Assembly (NCBI GenBank): GCA_051653685.1 | Contig: JBOFWQ010000095.1 | Location: 1-17,018 of the forward strand | Source: Faucicola sp937889485 | GTDB lineage: Bacteria > Pseudomonadota > Gammaproteobacteria > Pseudomonadales > Moraxellaceae | Length of the DNA: 17,018 nt | Direction of reading: 5' to 3' | Shown: positions 1-6,685 of the stretch, piece by piece | Layout: each line of letters begins with the position of its first letter | Numbering within the stretch: the first letter of the stretch is position 1 | Made by a program: the position numbers and the translations under genes | The notes under the pieces: model-generated | Database searches by the model: none | Seen by the model: only the letters and a program-made list of their open reading frames with translations | Told to the model about the DNA's origin: nothing

Positions 1-356
1 TTGATTTGGTCACCATTAGTTTTGGGCTACGCAACGTGACCGACAAAGATGCAGCCCTACGCGCAATGTATCGGGTACTTAAAAAAGGCGGACGTCTGCT
101 GATCTTGGAATTCTCAAAACCCGTGTTTGAACCATTTGGCAAGGTATATGACTTGTATTCGTTCACCGCCTTGCCAATCATGGGTAAGTTGGTGGCAAAT
201 GATAGTGACAGCTATCAATATCTAGCAGAATCTATCCGCATGCATCCAGACCAACGTACGCTTAAAGGCATGATGGAAAACGCAGGGTTTGTGAATTGTG
301 ATTATCATAACCTTACAGGCGGTATTGTGGCGGTGCATCGGGGGTTTAAAAAATAA
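1..356 (+). CDS. ubiE: UbiE C-terminal part (ubiquinone/menaquinone C-methyltransferase), truncated by window edge
   Basis: This is the C-terminal ~118 residues of a class I SAM-dependent methyltransferase; the N-terminal part with the main SAM-binding loop lies before the window. The reading frame is open from base 3, so there is no start codon here. The segment ISFGLRNVTDKD followed by MYRVLKKGGRLLILEFSKP is the hallmark UbiE/COQ5 C-terminal core. The protein ends with a short basic tail (RGFKK) and a TAA stop. UbiE methylates the benzoquinol ring at C-2 during ubiquinone synthesis (and demethylmenaquinone in organisms that make it). It is followed after 75 nt by ubiJ and then ubiB, the classical gammaproteobacterial order, so the three are probably one functional cluster. 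Identity is firm; only the truncation limits what can be said. Confidence 0.95.
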   Translation, partial: DLVTISFGLRNVTDKDAALRAMYRVLKKGGRLLILEFSKPVFEPFGKVYDLYSFTALPIMGKLVANDSDSYQYLAESIRMHPDQRTLKGMMENAGFVNCDYHNLTGGIVAVHRGFKK

Positions 357-431
357 CGGCAGGCGCCTATTACCAAACAACCATCATCATCAAAAAACCA
401 TCATATTGACCGATGAAATTGAGAGAACCCA

Positions 432-1103
432 ATGTTCACAGTATTACTTTTAGCAGCGATAGAAAAAATCGTTAACCTTGCCATTGCCACTGACCCCATC
501 ACTCAAGCAGGGCTACAGCCGTTATCAGGCAAAGTTTTGCGGCTAATGATGAATGAGCCATCGCTTGAATTTGATACCATTTTTAATGATGACCATATTC
601 GCTTTGAGCCTGTCGTGAGCTCGGTATTTGAGCCCAAAGGTAGTGACCCCCTTACGCTACCTGACTGTATTATCACGGTAGCAAACGTGTCACACTTATT
701 GTATTTGATAAACGAGCCAGCGGGGAACCTGCCCATTGCAGGCGATTATAAAGTGTTGATGCAAGTAAAGCAGTTGGCAGCGGGGTTTGATCCAGACATC
801 ATTGGCAAATTGCAGCCGATTATTGGGCTACCCTTGGCAAGTCAATTATCGATGCTACTGACTAGCGCCAAAAGCAGCGTGGCACAGCCCGCCAAAGCGG
901 TGCTCGCTGACCTTGCCGAACTAGCCCCGTATGCGCCAAAATCTGCACAGCCTGCCGATCATGAGCGTGATGAGCTCAAACAAACGTTGCTTAAACTTCG
1001 TGCTGACATCGAGCGAGAACAGGCACGGCTACAAGCCATTAAAGACGAACAGGCACAGTTGACCACTACAATCCAAGGACAGCAAGTACAGCAAGGACGG
1101 TAA
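432..1103 (+). CDS. ubiJ: UbiJ, SCP2-domain accessory factor of ubiquinone biosynthesis
   Basis: The 223-residue protein lies exactly between ubiE and ubiB, the position of E. coli ubiJ (201 residues). The N-terminus (LLLAAIEKIVNLAIATDP) resembles the UbiJ start, and residues ~15-130 fit an SCP2-like lipid-binding fold. Residues ~174-220 are rich in E, K, Q and R with heptad spacing and probably form the coiled coil typical of the family. UbiJ binds lipid intermediates and, with UbiK, helps the cytosolic Ubi enzyme complex work on hydrophobic quinone precursors; it has no catalytic residues of its own. The start is the ATG at 432, preceded by a GAGAG Shine-Dalgarno sequence about 7 nt upstream. 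The extreme C-terminus is Gln-rich and its DNA is partly duplicated across the stop codon (see the 1084-1114 repeat). Confidence 0.85.
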   Translation: MFTVLLLAAIEKIVNLAIATDPITQAGLQPLSGKVLRLMMNEPSLEFDTIFNDDHIRFEPVVSSVFEPKGSDPLTLPDCIITVANVSHLLYLINEPAGNLPIAGDYKVLMQVKQLAAGFDPDIIGKLQPIIGLPLASQLSMLLTSAKSSVAQPAKAVLADLAELAPYAPKSAQPADHERDELKQTLLKLRADIEREQARLQAIKDEQAQLTTTIQGQQVQQGR

Positions 1104-1114
1104 GTACAACAAGG
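1084..1114. repeat. 18-bp-period imperfect duplication across the ubiJ stop
   Basis: AAGTACAGCAAGG at 1084-1096 recurs as AAGTACAACAAGG at 1102-1114, with one mismatch in 13. The second copy begins within the TAA stop codon of ubiJ, so the first copy encodes the last residues and the second is non-coding. It looks like a slippage duplication and has no evident function. Confidence 0.6.
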
Positions 1115-1245
1115 TCACCTGGGCGATATATTTGCTTATTGGAAAAAGGTTTGAAAAGTAGGCGCTCTGATTATCGTGTTGTGGGGTATGGTTTATCCAT
1201 CCTACATCTTTTAGCAGACTTTTCGTGCCTTAGCGGATTATTTGA

Positions 1246-1274
1246 TTAAAAAAGCCCCCATTACATGCTAGAAT
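1246..1274 (+). promoter_or_regulatory. Candidate sigma70 promoter upstream of ubiB (extended -10)
   Basis: A TGC-TAGAAT extended -10 element (TAGAAT at 1269-1274) lies 17 nt downstream of a weak -35-like TTAAAA at 1246-1251, about 32 nt before the ubiB GTG. It sits in the 203-nt gap between ubiJ and ubiB, which is long for a co-transcribed pair, so ubiB may have its own promoter. The rest of the gap shows no gene or terminator. Assigned by pattern only. Confidence 0.35.
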
Positions 1275-1306
1275 TTGATACCCAGTTTTTCTAGCGAGTT
1301 GCCACC

Positions 1307-2971
1307 GTGTTATTAAATCACCGCAAACGTCTTCTTCAGCTTTGGGGTATTGCTGCTCACTATCGGGTGGATACGCACTTACCCATAGAAGATACCCCCC
1401 AGCTTGAGCCCATTGCCAAGCTGATTCGTATGCATCCTGCCAGTTATTTTCAACAGCCCCATCCAGATGGGGTGCGGCTGGCGTTAGAGGAGATGGGCAC
1501 GCTGTTTTTAAAACTTGGTCAGCTGCTTTCTACCCGCCGTGACTTGGTTACCCCCGATATTATCGCGCAGTTGGTACACTTACAAGATCGCGTCAAGCCA
1601 TTTGGCGTTGCCACCGCCATCCAACAAATTGAAAAACCTCAAAAGCAAGGCGGGTTAGGACGTTCAATTACCGAGCTATTTGCCCGTTTTGATGAAAAGC
1701 CGCTTGCTGCTGCATCAATCGCCCAAGTTCATACTGCGCGCTTGCATGATGGGCGAGAAGTCGTGGTTAAAGTGGTGCGCCCGACCATTCGTGAACAGAT
1801 TATCAGTGATTTTGAGCTGCTTAGAGATTTGGCACAATGGGCGTCAGCACGTATCGAAGCGGCACGTGCGGTACATATTGTGGATGTGGTAGAAGATTAT
1901 CGGCAAGTGATGCTCAATGAGCTTGATTTGACGTTAGAGGCAATCAACACCACACAGATGCGTAACAACTTTTTAGGCTCGGCCTTAATGTATGTGCCAG
2001 AGGTCTATGAGGCAAGTAAAAATGTGATGATTATGGAGCGCATTGTTGGTGTGCCCATATCACAAACCGCTATATTTGATGAGCTTGGCTATGATAGAGC
2101 CGCATTAGCGCAAAAAGGGCTCACCATCTTTTTTACCCAAGTGTTTCGTGATAACTTTTTTCATGCCGATATGCACCCAGGCAATGTCTTTGTAGAAACG
2201 TTGCCCGCAAACACGCCTAATCCCAACCCACGTTATATTGCCTTAGACTGTTCAATTGTTGGTGAATTATCCAAGCAGGATCAGCTGATTGTGGCAAGAT
2301 TGTTGCTATCGGTGATGAATAGCAATTTTAGTGGGTTGGTGGATGTTATTGCGCGGGCAGGCTGGATTCCGCCTAGCACTGATAAATACGCGTTAATGCG
2401 TGATATGCGCCGTACGGTATCACCAATGATTGCCAAGCCAATCAATGACATTGATTTTGCAGGCGTGCTGATGTCAATACTCGATATTGCTAGACGCTAT
2501 CATTTGGATATTCCACCGCAGCTGATGCTACTTCTCAAGACATTGGTACATGTGGAAGGGCTAGGGCGCGACTTGTATCCTAATCTTGATATTTGGTCAC
2601 TTGCCAAGCCTATTTTGACGGGCTGGGTCAAACAGCAATTTGATCCCATGCAAAAAATGGGTGAGTTTCGTAAGCAGTTGCCAGAGTTGTTGCTGGGATT
2701 AAATGACATTCCTAAATTACTGGATGATAGTATGCAAAGCTTGTCTAATTTGGGCGGTCATCAAGACCAACAGTTGCGTGAGATTCAGCAGATTCGCGCC
2801 GATATGCTAAAAAGCCGTCAGCAAGATTGGCTGGCGGTGCTTGGGTTTGTCGGCGCGTTATTTATCGCCCAAATGATTGCCAGTCATGCCATGTGGCAAA
2901 TCAGTAGCTGGCTTGCACCGCTGTTTTATGTGTTGGCAGTAGTGTTTGTGTTGTGGCGGTTGTTAAATTAA
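1307..2971 (+). CDS. ubiB: UbiB, ABC1/ADCK (protein-kinase-like) family, ubiquinone biosynthesis
   Basis: The 554-residue protein is close to the ~545 of E. coli UbiB. Family marks appear in order: KxGQ (residues 69-72, LKLGQLLSTRRDL), the Ala-rich nucleotide loop AAAS (134-137, followed by IAQVHTA), a VKV lysine (K155), the catalytic-loop motif HADMHPGN (286-293), and the metal-binding LDCSIVG (D314). Two hydrophobic segments near the end (about 512-530 and 534-553) fit the C-terminal membrane anchor. UbiB is needed for ubiquinone production in aerobes; the family has ATPase activity thought to help extract or position membrane-bound intermediates. The start is a GTG whose N-terminus (MLLNHRKRLLQLWGIAAHYR) matches family starts, with a weak GAG 8 nt upstream. 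The residue after DC is Ser, where I recall Gly in E. coli. The gene converges on the hydrolase gene 24 nt downstream without a visible terminator. Confidence 0.95.
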   Translation: MLLNHRKRLLQLWGIAAHYRVDTHLPIEDTPQLEPIAKLIRMHPASYFQQPHPDGVRLALEEMGTLFLKLGQLLSTRRDLVTPDIIAQLVHLQDRVKPFGVATAIQQIEKPQKQGGLGRSITELFARFDEKPLAAASIAQVHTARLHDGREVVVKVVRPTIREQIISDFELLRDLAQWASARIEAARAVHIVDVVEDYRQVMLNELDLTLEAINTTQMRNNFLGSALMYVPEVYEASKNVMIMERIVGVPISQTAIFDELGYDRAALAQKGLTIFFTQVFRDNFFHADMHPGNVFVETLPANTPNPNPRYIALDCSIVGELSKQDQLIVARLLLSVMNSNFSGLVDVIARAGWIPPSTDKYALMRDMRRTVSPMIAKPINDIDFAGVLMSILDIARRYHLDIPPQLMLLLKTLVHVEGLGRDLYPNLDIWSLAKPILTGWVKQQFDPMQKMGEFRKQLPELLLGLNDIPKLLDDSMQSLSNLGGHQDQQLREIQQIRADMLKSRQQDWLAVLGFVGALFIAQMIASHAMWQISSWLAPLFYVLAVVFVLWRLLN

Positions 2972-2995
2972 GCCATTATTGTATGACAAGGGTGG

Positions 2996-3970
2996 CTAAC
3001 CGTGTTTTAGCTGCTGAGTGTCAAAGTAGTGGTGAACCAACAAGCCAACAATTTTTGGAATAAAAGGCTTTGCCAAATCGTGCCCCATACCTTTAATCAA
3101 GTGAAATTCACTGTGAGGAATCGCTTTGGCAATCGCTTTACCATGAGAAGGGGGAACTAGTCCGTCTTTTTCACCATGTATAATAAGGGTAGGTTGTTTA
3201 ATTTTTTGGTCATATTTGACAATCGAGCCTGTGGCAAGTATGGCTTGTAGCTGCTGTAAAGTGCCACGTGGGTGGTAACTACGCTCAAAGCGTAGCCGAA
3301 TCAAACGCGCTACCTCTGCTTCGTCCACATGATTGGGCGAGCCAATGCGCTGCATGCACCATACGCCATACGCCACCACGTCATCCATTTGGGTGGTTTT
3401 TGGATGAGATAACAGCGTTTGTAACTGTTTGGGTTTGGTCGGCGGCAAAAAAGGCTTGTTGTTACTGGTAAACATCAGCCCCAGCTTTGAGACCTTTTTT
3501 GGGTATTTGGCAGCAAGAATTTGGGCAATCATGCCGCCCATGGATGCGCCAACGGCATAAACATTTTTTAGTCCAAGTTTGTCAATTAGACGTCTGGTAT
3601 CTTCTACCATGTCAAATAAATTGTAGGCAACAGGAAAATGGCGGTTGGTCAAGCCTACCTGCATACGTAGCATCATTTTAACATTGTTGATGGGAAAACG
3701 CGGAAAAGGGCGGGCAATTTTTGAAGACAAGCCGATGTCACGGTTATCAAAACGAATCACAAAAAACCCTGCATCAATCAGTGCTTTGACAAAATCATCG
3801 GGCCAAAACACGAGCTGAGAGCCAAGCCCCATAATCAGTAACAGTGGTGGGTTGTCAGGATTGCCACCCACTTCAACACAAAGTTGTAATTCATCCCCTA
3901 TATCAATGGTTGCAGTCTGCATGAAATCTGCCACACTCGATGGTTCAAAATTAAATTTGGTTAAATCCAT
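2996..3970 (-). CDS. Alpha/beta-fold hydrolase, probable esterase (EstB-like)
   Basis: The 324-residue protein has an intact alpha/beta-hydrolase triad pattern: nucleophile elbow GASMGG with Ser143, an acid in HGEKDGLVP (Asp269), and His297 in GMGHD. An upstream strand RFDNRDIGLS and an oxyanion-type MGLG (residues 47-50) are also typical. No signal peptide is visible, so it should be cytoplasmic. I chose ATG 3970, preceded by GGAAAGG; the frame extends 4 codons further to a TTG, but that TTG overlaps the ribosome site. It lies 154 nt downstream of rubB on the same strand. In Acinetobacter baylyi ADP1, rubA and rubB are in an operon with estB, an esterase gene, so this is the likely counterpart. 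Its substrate cannot be read from the sequence, and symbol assignment is withheld for that reason. Confidence 0.85.
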   Translation of the reverse strand: MDLTKFNFEPSSVADFMQTATIDIGDELQLCVEVGGNPDNPPLLLIMGLGSQLVFWPDDFVKALIDAGFFVIRFDNRDIGLSSKIARPFPRFPINNVKMMLRMQVGLTNRHFPVAYNLFDMVEDTRRLIDKLGLKNVYAVGASMGGMIAQILAAKYPKKVSKLGLMFTSNNKPFLPPTKPKQLQTLLSHPKTTQMDDVVAYGVWCMQRIGSPNHVDEAEVARLIRLRFERSYHPRGTLQQLQAILATGSIVKYDQKIKQPTLIIHGEKDGLVPPSHGKAIAKAIPHSEFHLIKGMGHDLAKPFIPKIVGLLVHHYFDTQQLKHG

Positions 3971-4004
3971 AATCCTTTCCAACAGGTTAAATCTGACATT
4001 TTAC

Positions 4005-4067
4005 GCCAATATCAGCGATCGCGTTACTGCTATTTTAAGCTCACCGCTACCGCACTTTGATATTGGC
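4005..4067 (-). repeat. 63-nt element bounded by perfect 10-bp inverted repeats, upstream of the hydrolase gene
   Basis: GCCAATATCA (4005-4014) and TGATATTGGC (4058-4067) are perfect reverse complements separated by 43 nt. The element fills much of the 154-nt gap between rubB and the hydrolase gene and ends 34 nt before the hydrolase ATG. Its interior has the palindrome GCGATCGC (4015-4022). No U-tract follows on the minus strand, so it is not a standard terminator, and no flanking target duplication is seen. It may be an RNA structure in the rub transcript, a cruciform or an operator. Confidence 0.6.
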
Positions 4068-4124
4068 TTTGCTTGTTGATGTTTTGGTATATTGTATTTT
4101 GGCACGTGGTTTTTGGGTACGGCG

Positions 4125-5468
4125 CTAATTGAGCCAATCTGCGACTTGCTTGGCAAGTGAGAGGCGCTGCTTGCCTGCCTCTTTGCCCACCAACACAAAA
4201 CCTAGTAAACTTGCTGGGTCATGTATGGGATGCGCTGTCATCACCATACCATCGGCTGTGGGGTGAGTCTGCCACGTAATTTGCGCATCGGGGTATTGAC
4301 CAGACACAGGCAGGACTACCAGTGGCAAACTTGGGGTCTTGATGGCAACGGGCATGGCAGGATAACCTACGCTTGTGGGCGGTGCTGTGGGGTCTGCCAA
4401 AGTTTTTGCCAAGGCTTTGGCTTGGTTCATAAGCGGCATCACGTACGGCATATAGCTGCCCATGACATTGGCGCAGTCGCCAATCGCGTAGACATGAGGC
4501 GCCGAGGTTTGCAGGTAGTTATCAACACAAATGCCTTGCTGCGCGGTTCTTGGCAAATGGCTAAGCACCGTTGCCGATGAGTGATTGGCAGTGGTGATAT
4601 TGGCAGCTTCAGCCAAACGGGTATTGGCAACAAGACCCGTAGCCACCAACACTATATCCGCCTCATAACAGTTGGGTTGGTCGTCAATGCAATAACCAAT
4701 CTCAATGACAGGATGTGCTGATATGCTCGCTGTTTGGGCGCTAGCACGGGTATGAATCTGCTCAATTACGGCATTGAGATAAAAATCCACCCCAGCCTCG
4801 CTTAAGGCTGATTGTAGCATCTTGCCCGCGGACGTGGGTAATTGTAGGGCAAGGGGGACGGCGGCTTTATCAAATACCGCTACTTTAAGGCCGTGAGCGG
4901 CGGTCTGACTTTGACTCATTAAATCATTGGCAAATTCACAACCAATCAGCCCTGCACCGATAATAGCTACCCTGACTAAGCCTGCCTTTTGCGCAATTAA
5001 CTGTTTGATCGCTTGTTGAAACGCTATATAGTCATCTAAATGATTAACCGCAAACACCGTTTTTTGGTCAATTATTAAGTTTGGCAAACTACTAGGTGAG
5101 GCACCTGTGGCAAGTACGAGGTCGCGATAAGCCAGAACTTGCTGTTTATCCGCTGCCAATACAGGGTGAATGGTGATGGTTTGTGTCTCAACATCAAGGT
5201 GACTGACGTGATAAAAGTTATAAATAGTCAAACCCAGTGTTTCAGCCATTTTTGTGGCATCGGCGTTGGCAATAGCTTCTGCCATCTTGCCTTGGGCAAA
5301 CGCATTAGACAAGGTTGGCTTGGCATAACTTGCGCCGCTGTCTTGGCATACCATCACAATGGGCTGCTGGCTAAGTTTACGAAGCTCTCTGGCTAGTGTG
5401 TAACCTGCCATACCTGAACCAATGATAATGACGGGTAAATCACTTGATGCTAAAGACGGTTGCTGCAT
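4125..5468 (-). CDS. rubB: Rubredoxin-NAD(+) reductase, FAD-dependent
   Basis: The 447-residue protein is a two-dinucleotide-domain flavoprotein. It has an N-terminal FAD motif GSGMAG (residues 17-22), an ATG-type strand motif VLATGASPS (118-126), a central NAD(P)H motif GAGLIG (171-176) and the second FAD motif VYAIGDCAN (326-334). It reduces rubredoxin using NADH, and the rubredoxin gene lies 64 nt upstream on the same strand. The ATG at 5468 has an AAAGG ribosome site. Known Acinetobacter and Pseudomonas rubredoxin reductases are about 390 residues, so this one is about 50 longer; extra low-complexity stretches rich in Ala, Ser, Thr and Gln near residues 183-194 and 239-255 probably account for part of that. 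It could in principle be a related nitrite- or ferredoxin-type reductase, but the rubA neighbour makes the call strong. Confidence 0.92.
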   Translation of the reverse strand: MQQPSLASSDLPVIIIGSGMAGYTLARELRKLSQQPIVMVCQDSGASYAKPTLSNAFAQGKMAEAIANADATKMAETLGLTIYNFYHVSHLDVETQTITIHPVLAADKQQVLAYRDLVLATGASPSSLPNLIIDQKTVFAVNHLDDYIAFQQAIKQLIAQKAGLVRVAIIGAGLIGCEFANDLMSQSQTAAHGLKVAVFDKAAVPLALQLPTSAGKMLQSALSEAGVDFYLNAVIEQIHTRASAQTASISAHPVIEIGYCIDDQPNCYEADIVLVATGLVANTRLAEAANITTANHSSATVLSHLPRTAQQGICVDNYLQTSAPHVYAIGDCANVMGSYMPYVMPLMNQAKALAKTLADPTAPPTSVGYPAMPVAIKTPSLPLVVLPVSGQYPDAQITWQTHPTADGMVMTAHPIHDPASLLGFVLVGKEAGKQRLSLAKQVADWLN

Positions 5469-5488
5469 GGTGGTTGCCTTTATTAAAA

Positions 5489-5530
5489 AATCAAACTTAA
5501 AGAATCAAACTTAAAAAATCAAAAAAGTAA
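5489..5530. repeat. 14-bp tandem repeat between rubA and rubB
   Basis: AATCAAACTTAAAG (5489-5502) is followed directly by AATCAAACTTAAAA (5503-5516), 13 of 14 identical, then by a decayed third unit starting AATCAAA (5517-5530). The array occupies most of the 64-nt rubA-rubB spacer and ends 2 nt from the rubA stop codon. On the transcribed strand it is U-rich. Confidence 0.8.
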
Positions 5531-5532
5531 AC

Positions 5533-5697
5533 TTACATTTCAATCATTTCAAAATCGGCTTTACCCACACCACACTCAGGGCAAGTCCAATCCTCTGGGA
5601 TATCTTCCCAGCGTGTCCCTGCTACAATCCCTTCTTCAGGACAGCCGAGCGCTTCATCATATACCCAGCCACACACAATACATTGATATTTTTTCAT
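5533..5697 (-). CDS. rubA: Rubredoxin, 54 residues
   Basis: Translation of the minus strand from ATG 5697 gives a 54-residue rubredoxin with both metal-binding knuckles: C6-I-V-C9-G-W and C39-P-E-C42-G. The usual aromatic residues Y4, W11, Y13, W30 and W37 are present, and the start (MKKYQCIVCGWVYDE) and the WTCPECG segment are diagnostic. Four cysteines hold a single iron in an FeS4 site. The protein carries electrons one at a time from the rubB product to a terminal acceptor, in alkane degraders the AlkB/AlkM hydroxylase. A GAGG ribosome site lies about 6 nt before the ATG. It is the first gene of the rubA-rubB-hydrolase cluster, with a candidate promoter just upstream. The length equals the family norm (52-56). 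Confidence 0.97.
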   Translation of the reverse strand: MKKYQCIVCGWVYDEALGCPEEGIVAGTRWEDIPEDWTCPECGVGKADFEMIEM

Positions 5698-5733
5698 AAA
5701 AACCTCAGTTAACAGGGGAAAAATTACCGCATA

Positions 5734-5742
5734 ATTTTAGCA
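5734..5742 (-). promoter_or_regulatory. Candidate extended -10 promoter of rubA
   Basis: On the minus strand TTTTGC-TAAAAT gives an extended -10 (TAAAAT complement at 5734-5739, TGC complement at 5740-5742), placing the start of transcription about 30 nt before the rubA ATG. No good -35 lies at 16-18 nt, as is common for TGN-extended promoters. Pattern only. Confidence 0.35.
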
Positions 5743-6034
5743 AAAGATACGCATAAACCCTATCCATACCCGCAAAAACTTGCAAATAAAACACAAATGA
5801 CAGCCTTGTATGGCGGCTAACATGCGTGGAAAAGAAAAATAACCATAACCTGTATTTTTACAGCGAATAGTTTACAAGTATGCACTGAAACAAGCAAGGC
5901 GCCATGGTGTTAAGTCAGCGATTCTTAGCAAAAAAACATGGGTTAACAGCGCTTGAATGACCATAGAGCGCAATCACGCTTGGTGATTAATGGATTTATT
6001 GGTAAGATAAGCGGCGTTTTTGTCGCACTGTGTT

Positions 6035-6064
6035 TTTAACTTGATTTTATTTAACTTGACTTTG
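6035..6064. repeat. 15-bp imperfect tandem duplication upstream of apt
   Basis: TTTAACTTGATTTTA (6035-6049) is followed directly by TTTAACTTGACTTTG (6050-6064), 13 of 15 identical. The second copy ends just before the AAAGG ribosome site of apt. Confidence 0.7.
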
Positions 6065-6078
6065 ATAAAGGCTTTCTC

Positions 6079-6609
6079 ATGCAATCCTCCACCGCGGTTA
6101 CCACTGACCACCCATTTTGGCAAATTATTCGTGTTGTTCCTAATTTCCCAAAAGCAGGGATTGATTTTTTTGATATTACCCCGCTATTACGCGGTCATGT
6201 GGCTAGTGTGGTAGATGCGCTGCTTGACGCGCTCCCTAAGTCATTGTTGGATGAAATTGACTGTTTTGGCGCGATTGAAGCGCGCGGGTTTGTGTTTGCC
6301 AGTTTGTTGGCAGGTAGAACAGGCAAGGGCATGGTGTTGGTGCGTAAAGAGGGCAAACTGCCGCCACCTGTGGCAAACAAAACCTATGCCTTAGAGTATG
6401 GTACAGACACTTTGGAAATGCAAGCAGGACTTGCCCCTGCCAAAGTGCTACTGGTGGATGATATTTTGGCAACGGGCGGTACGCTGCGCGCTGCGATTGG
6501 ACTGTGTGAGGCGGCTGGGCATGAGGTGATGGGCGCGTTGGTACTGCTAGATTTGGTGGATTTACATACCAAGATGCCTGTACCGATTTATCGGGTATTA
6601 ACGGCATAG
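6079..6609 (+). CDS. apt: Adenine phosphoribosyltransferase
   Basis: The 176-residue protein is typical in length (E. coli 183). The PRPP-binding signature VLLVDDILATGGT spans residues 123-135, with the two acidic residues D127 and D128 that bind the ribose. Upstream are FPKAGIDFFDITPLL (residues 23-37, the adenine-binding flap region of Apt), IEARGFVFA (66-74), VRKEGKLP (88-95) and YALEYGTDTLE (103-113), all characteristic of Apt rather than other phosphoribosyltransferases. It converts adenine and PRPP to AMP in the cytoplasm (purine salvage). The ATG has an AAAGG ribosome site 7 nt upstream. It stands alone, divergent from rubA, and ends in a strong terminator. The C-terminus is slightly short, stopping after YRVLTA. 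Confidence 0.97.
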   Translation: MQSSTAVTTDHPFWQIIRVVPNFPKAGIDFFDITPLLRGHVASVVDALLDALPKSLLDEIDCFGAIEARGFVFASLLAGRTGKGMVLVRKEGKLPPPVANKTYALEYGTDTLEMQAGLAPAKVLLVDDILATGGTLRAAIGLCEAAGHEVMGALVLLDLVDLHTKMPVPIYRVLTA

Positions 6610-6639
6610 CAAACACCATAGTTACTAGATGCCTCATTC

Positions 6640-6668
6640 AAAAAGCAGCGGTAATTCGCTGCTTTTTT
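6640..6668. terminator. Bidirectional intrinsic terminator shared by apt and tal
   Basis: AAAAAGCAGCG (6640-6650), a GTAATT loop and CGCTGCTTTTTT (6657-6668) form an 11-bp stem with a GC-rich core and T-runs on both strands. It sits between the stops of the convergent genes apt and tal and should end both transcripts. Confidence 0.92.
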
Positions 6669-6685
6669 GTGGATGCAGGTTGCTA

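Larger units (their letters stand above)
5698..6078. other. 381-nt divergent spacer between rubA and apt
   Basis: This stretch contains no convincing gene; the best ATG frame (5904-5960) has only 18 codons. On the minus strand it holds the rubA ribosome site and extended -10. On the plus strand a weak promoter-like pair is TTGGTG (5980-5985) and TAAGAT (6003-6008), 17 nt apart, possibly for apt. Two hairpins abut: GCGCT/AGCGC at 5949-5953 and 5967-5971, and AATCAC/GTGATT at 5972-5977 and 5983-5988. A short palindrome CTGTATTTTTACAG lies at 5850-5863. A 15-bp imperfect duplication precedes apt. Confidence 0.55.

Noticed and set aside
4015..4022. GCGATCGC palindrome, as in cyanobacterial HIP1 repeats.
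   Set aside because: I noticed only this one copy, and the genome is not cyanobacterial.
4049..4057. ACCGCACTT, the complement of the Pasteurellaceae DNA-uptake core AAGTGCGGT.
   Set aside because: I noticed only one copy in 17 kb, about what chance allows, and Moraxellaceae are not known to use this uptake signal.
5850..5863. CTGTATTTTTACAG, similar to a LexA box.
   Set aside because: The spacing between CTG and CAG is 8 nt rather than the 10 of the LexA box, and the neighbouring genes are not SOS genes.
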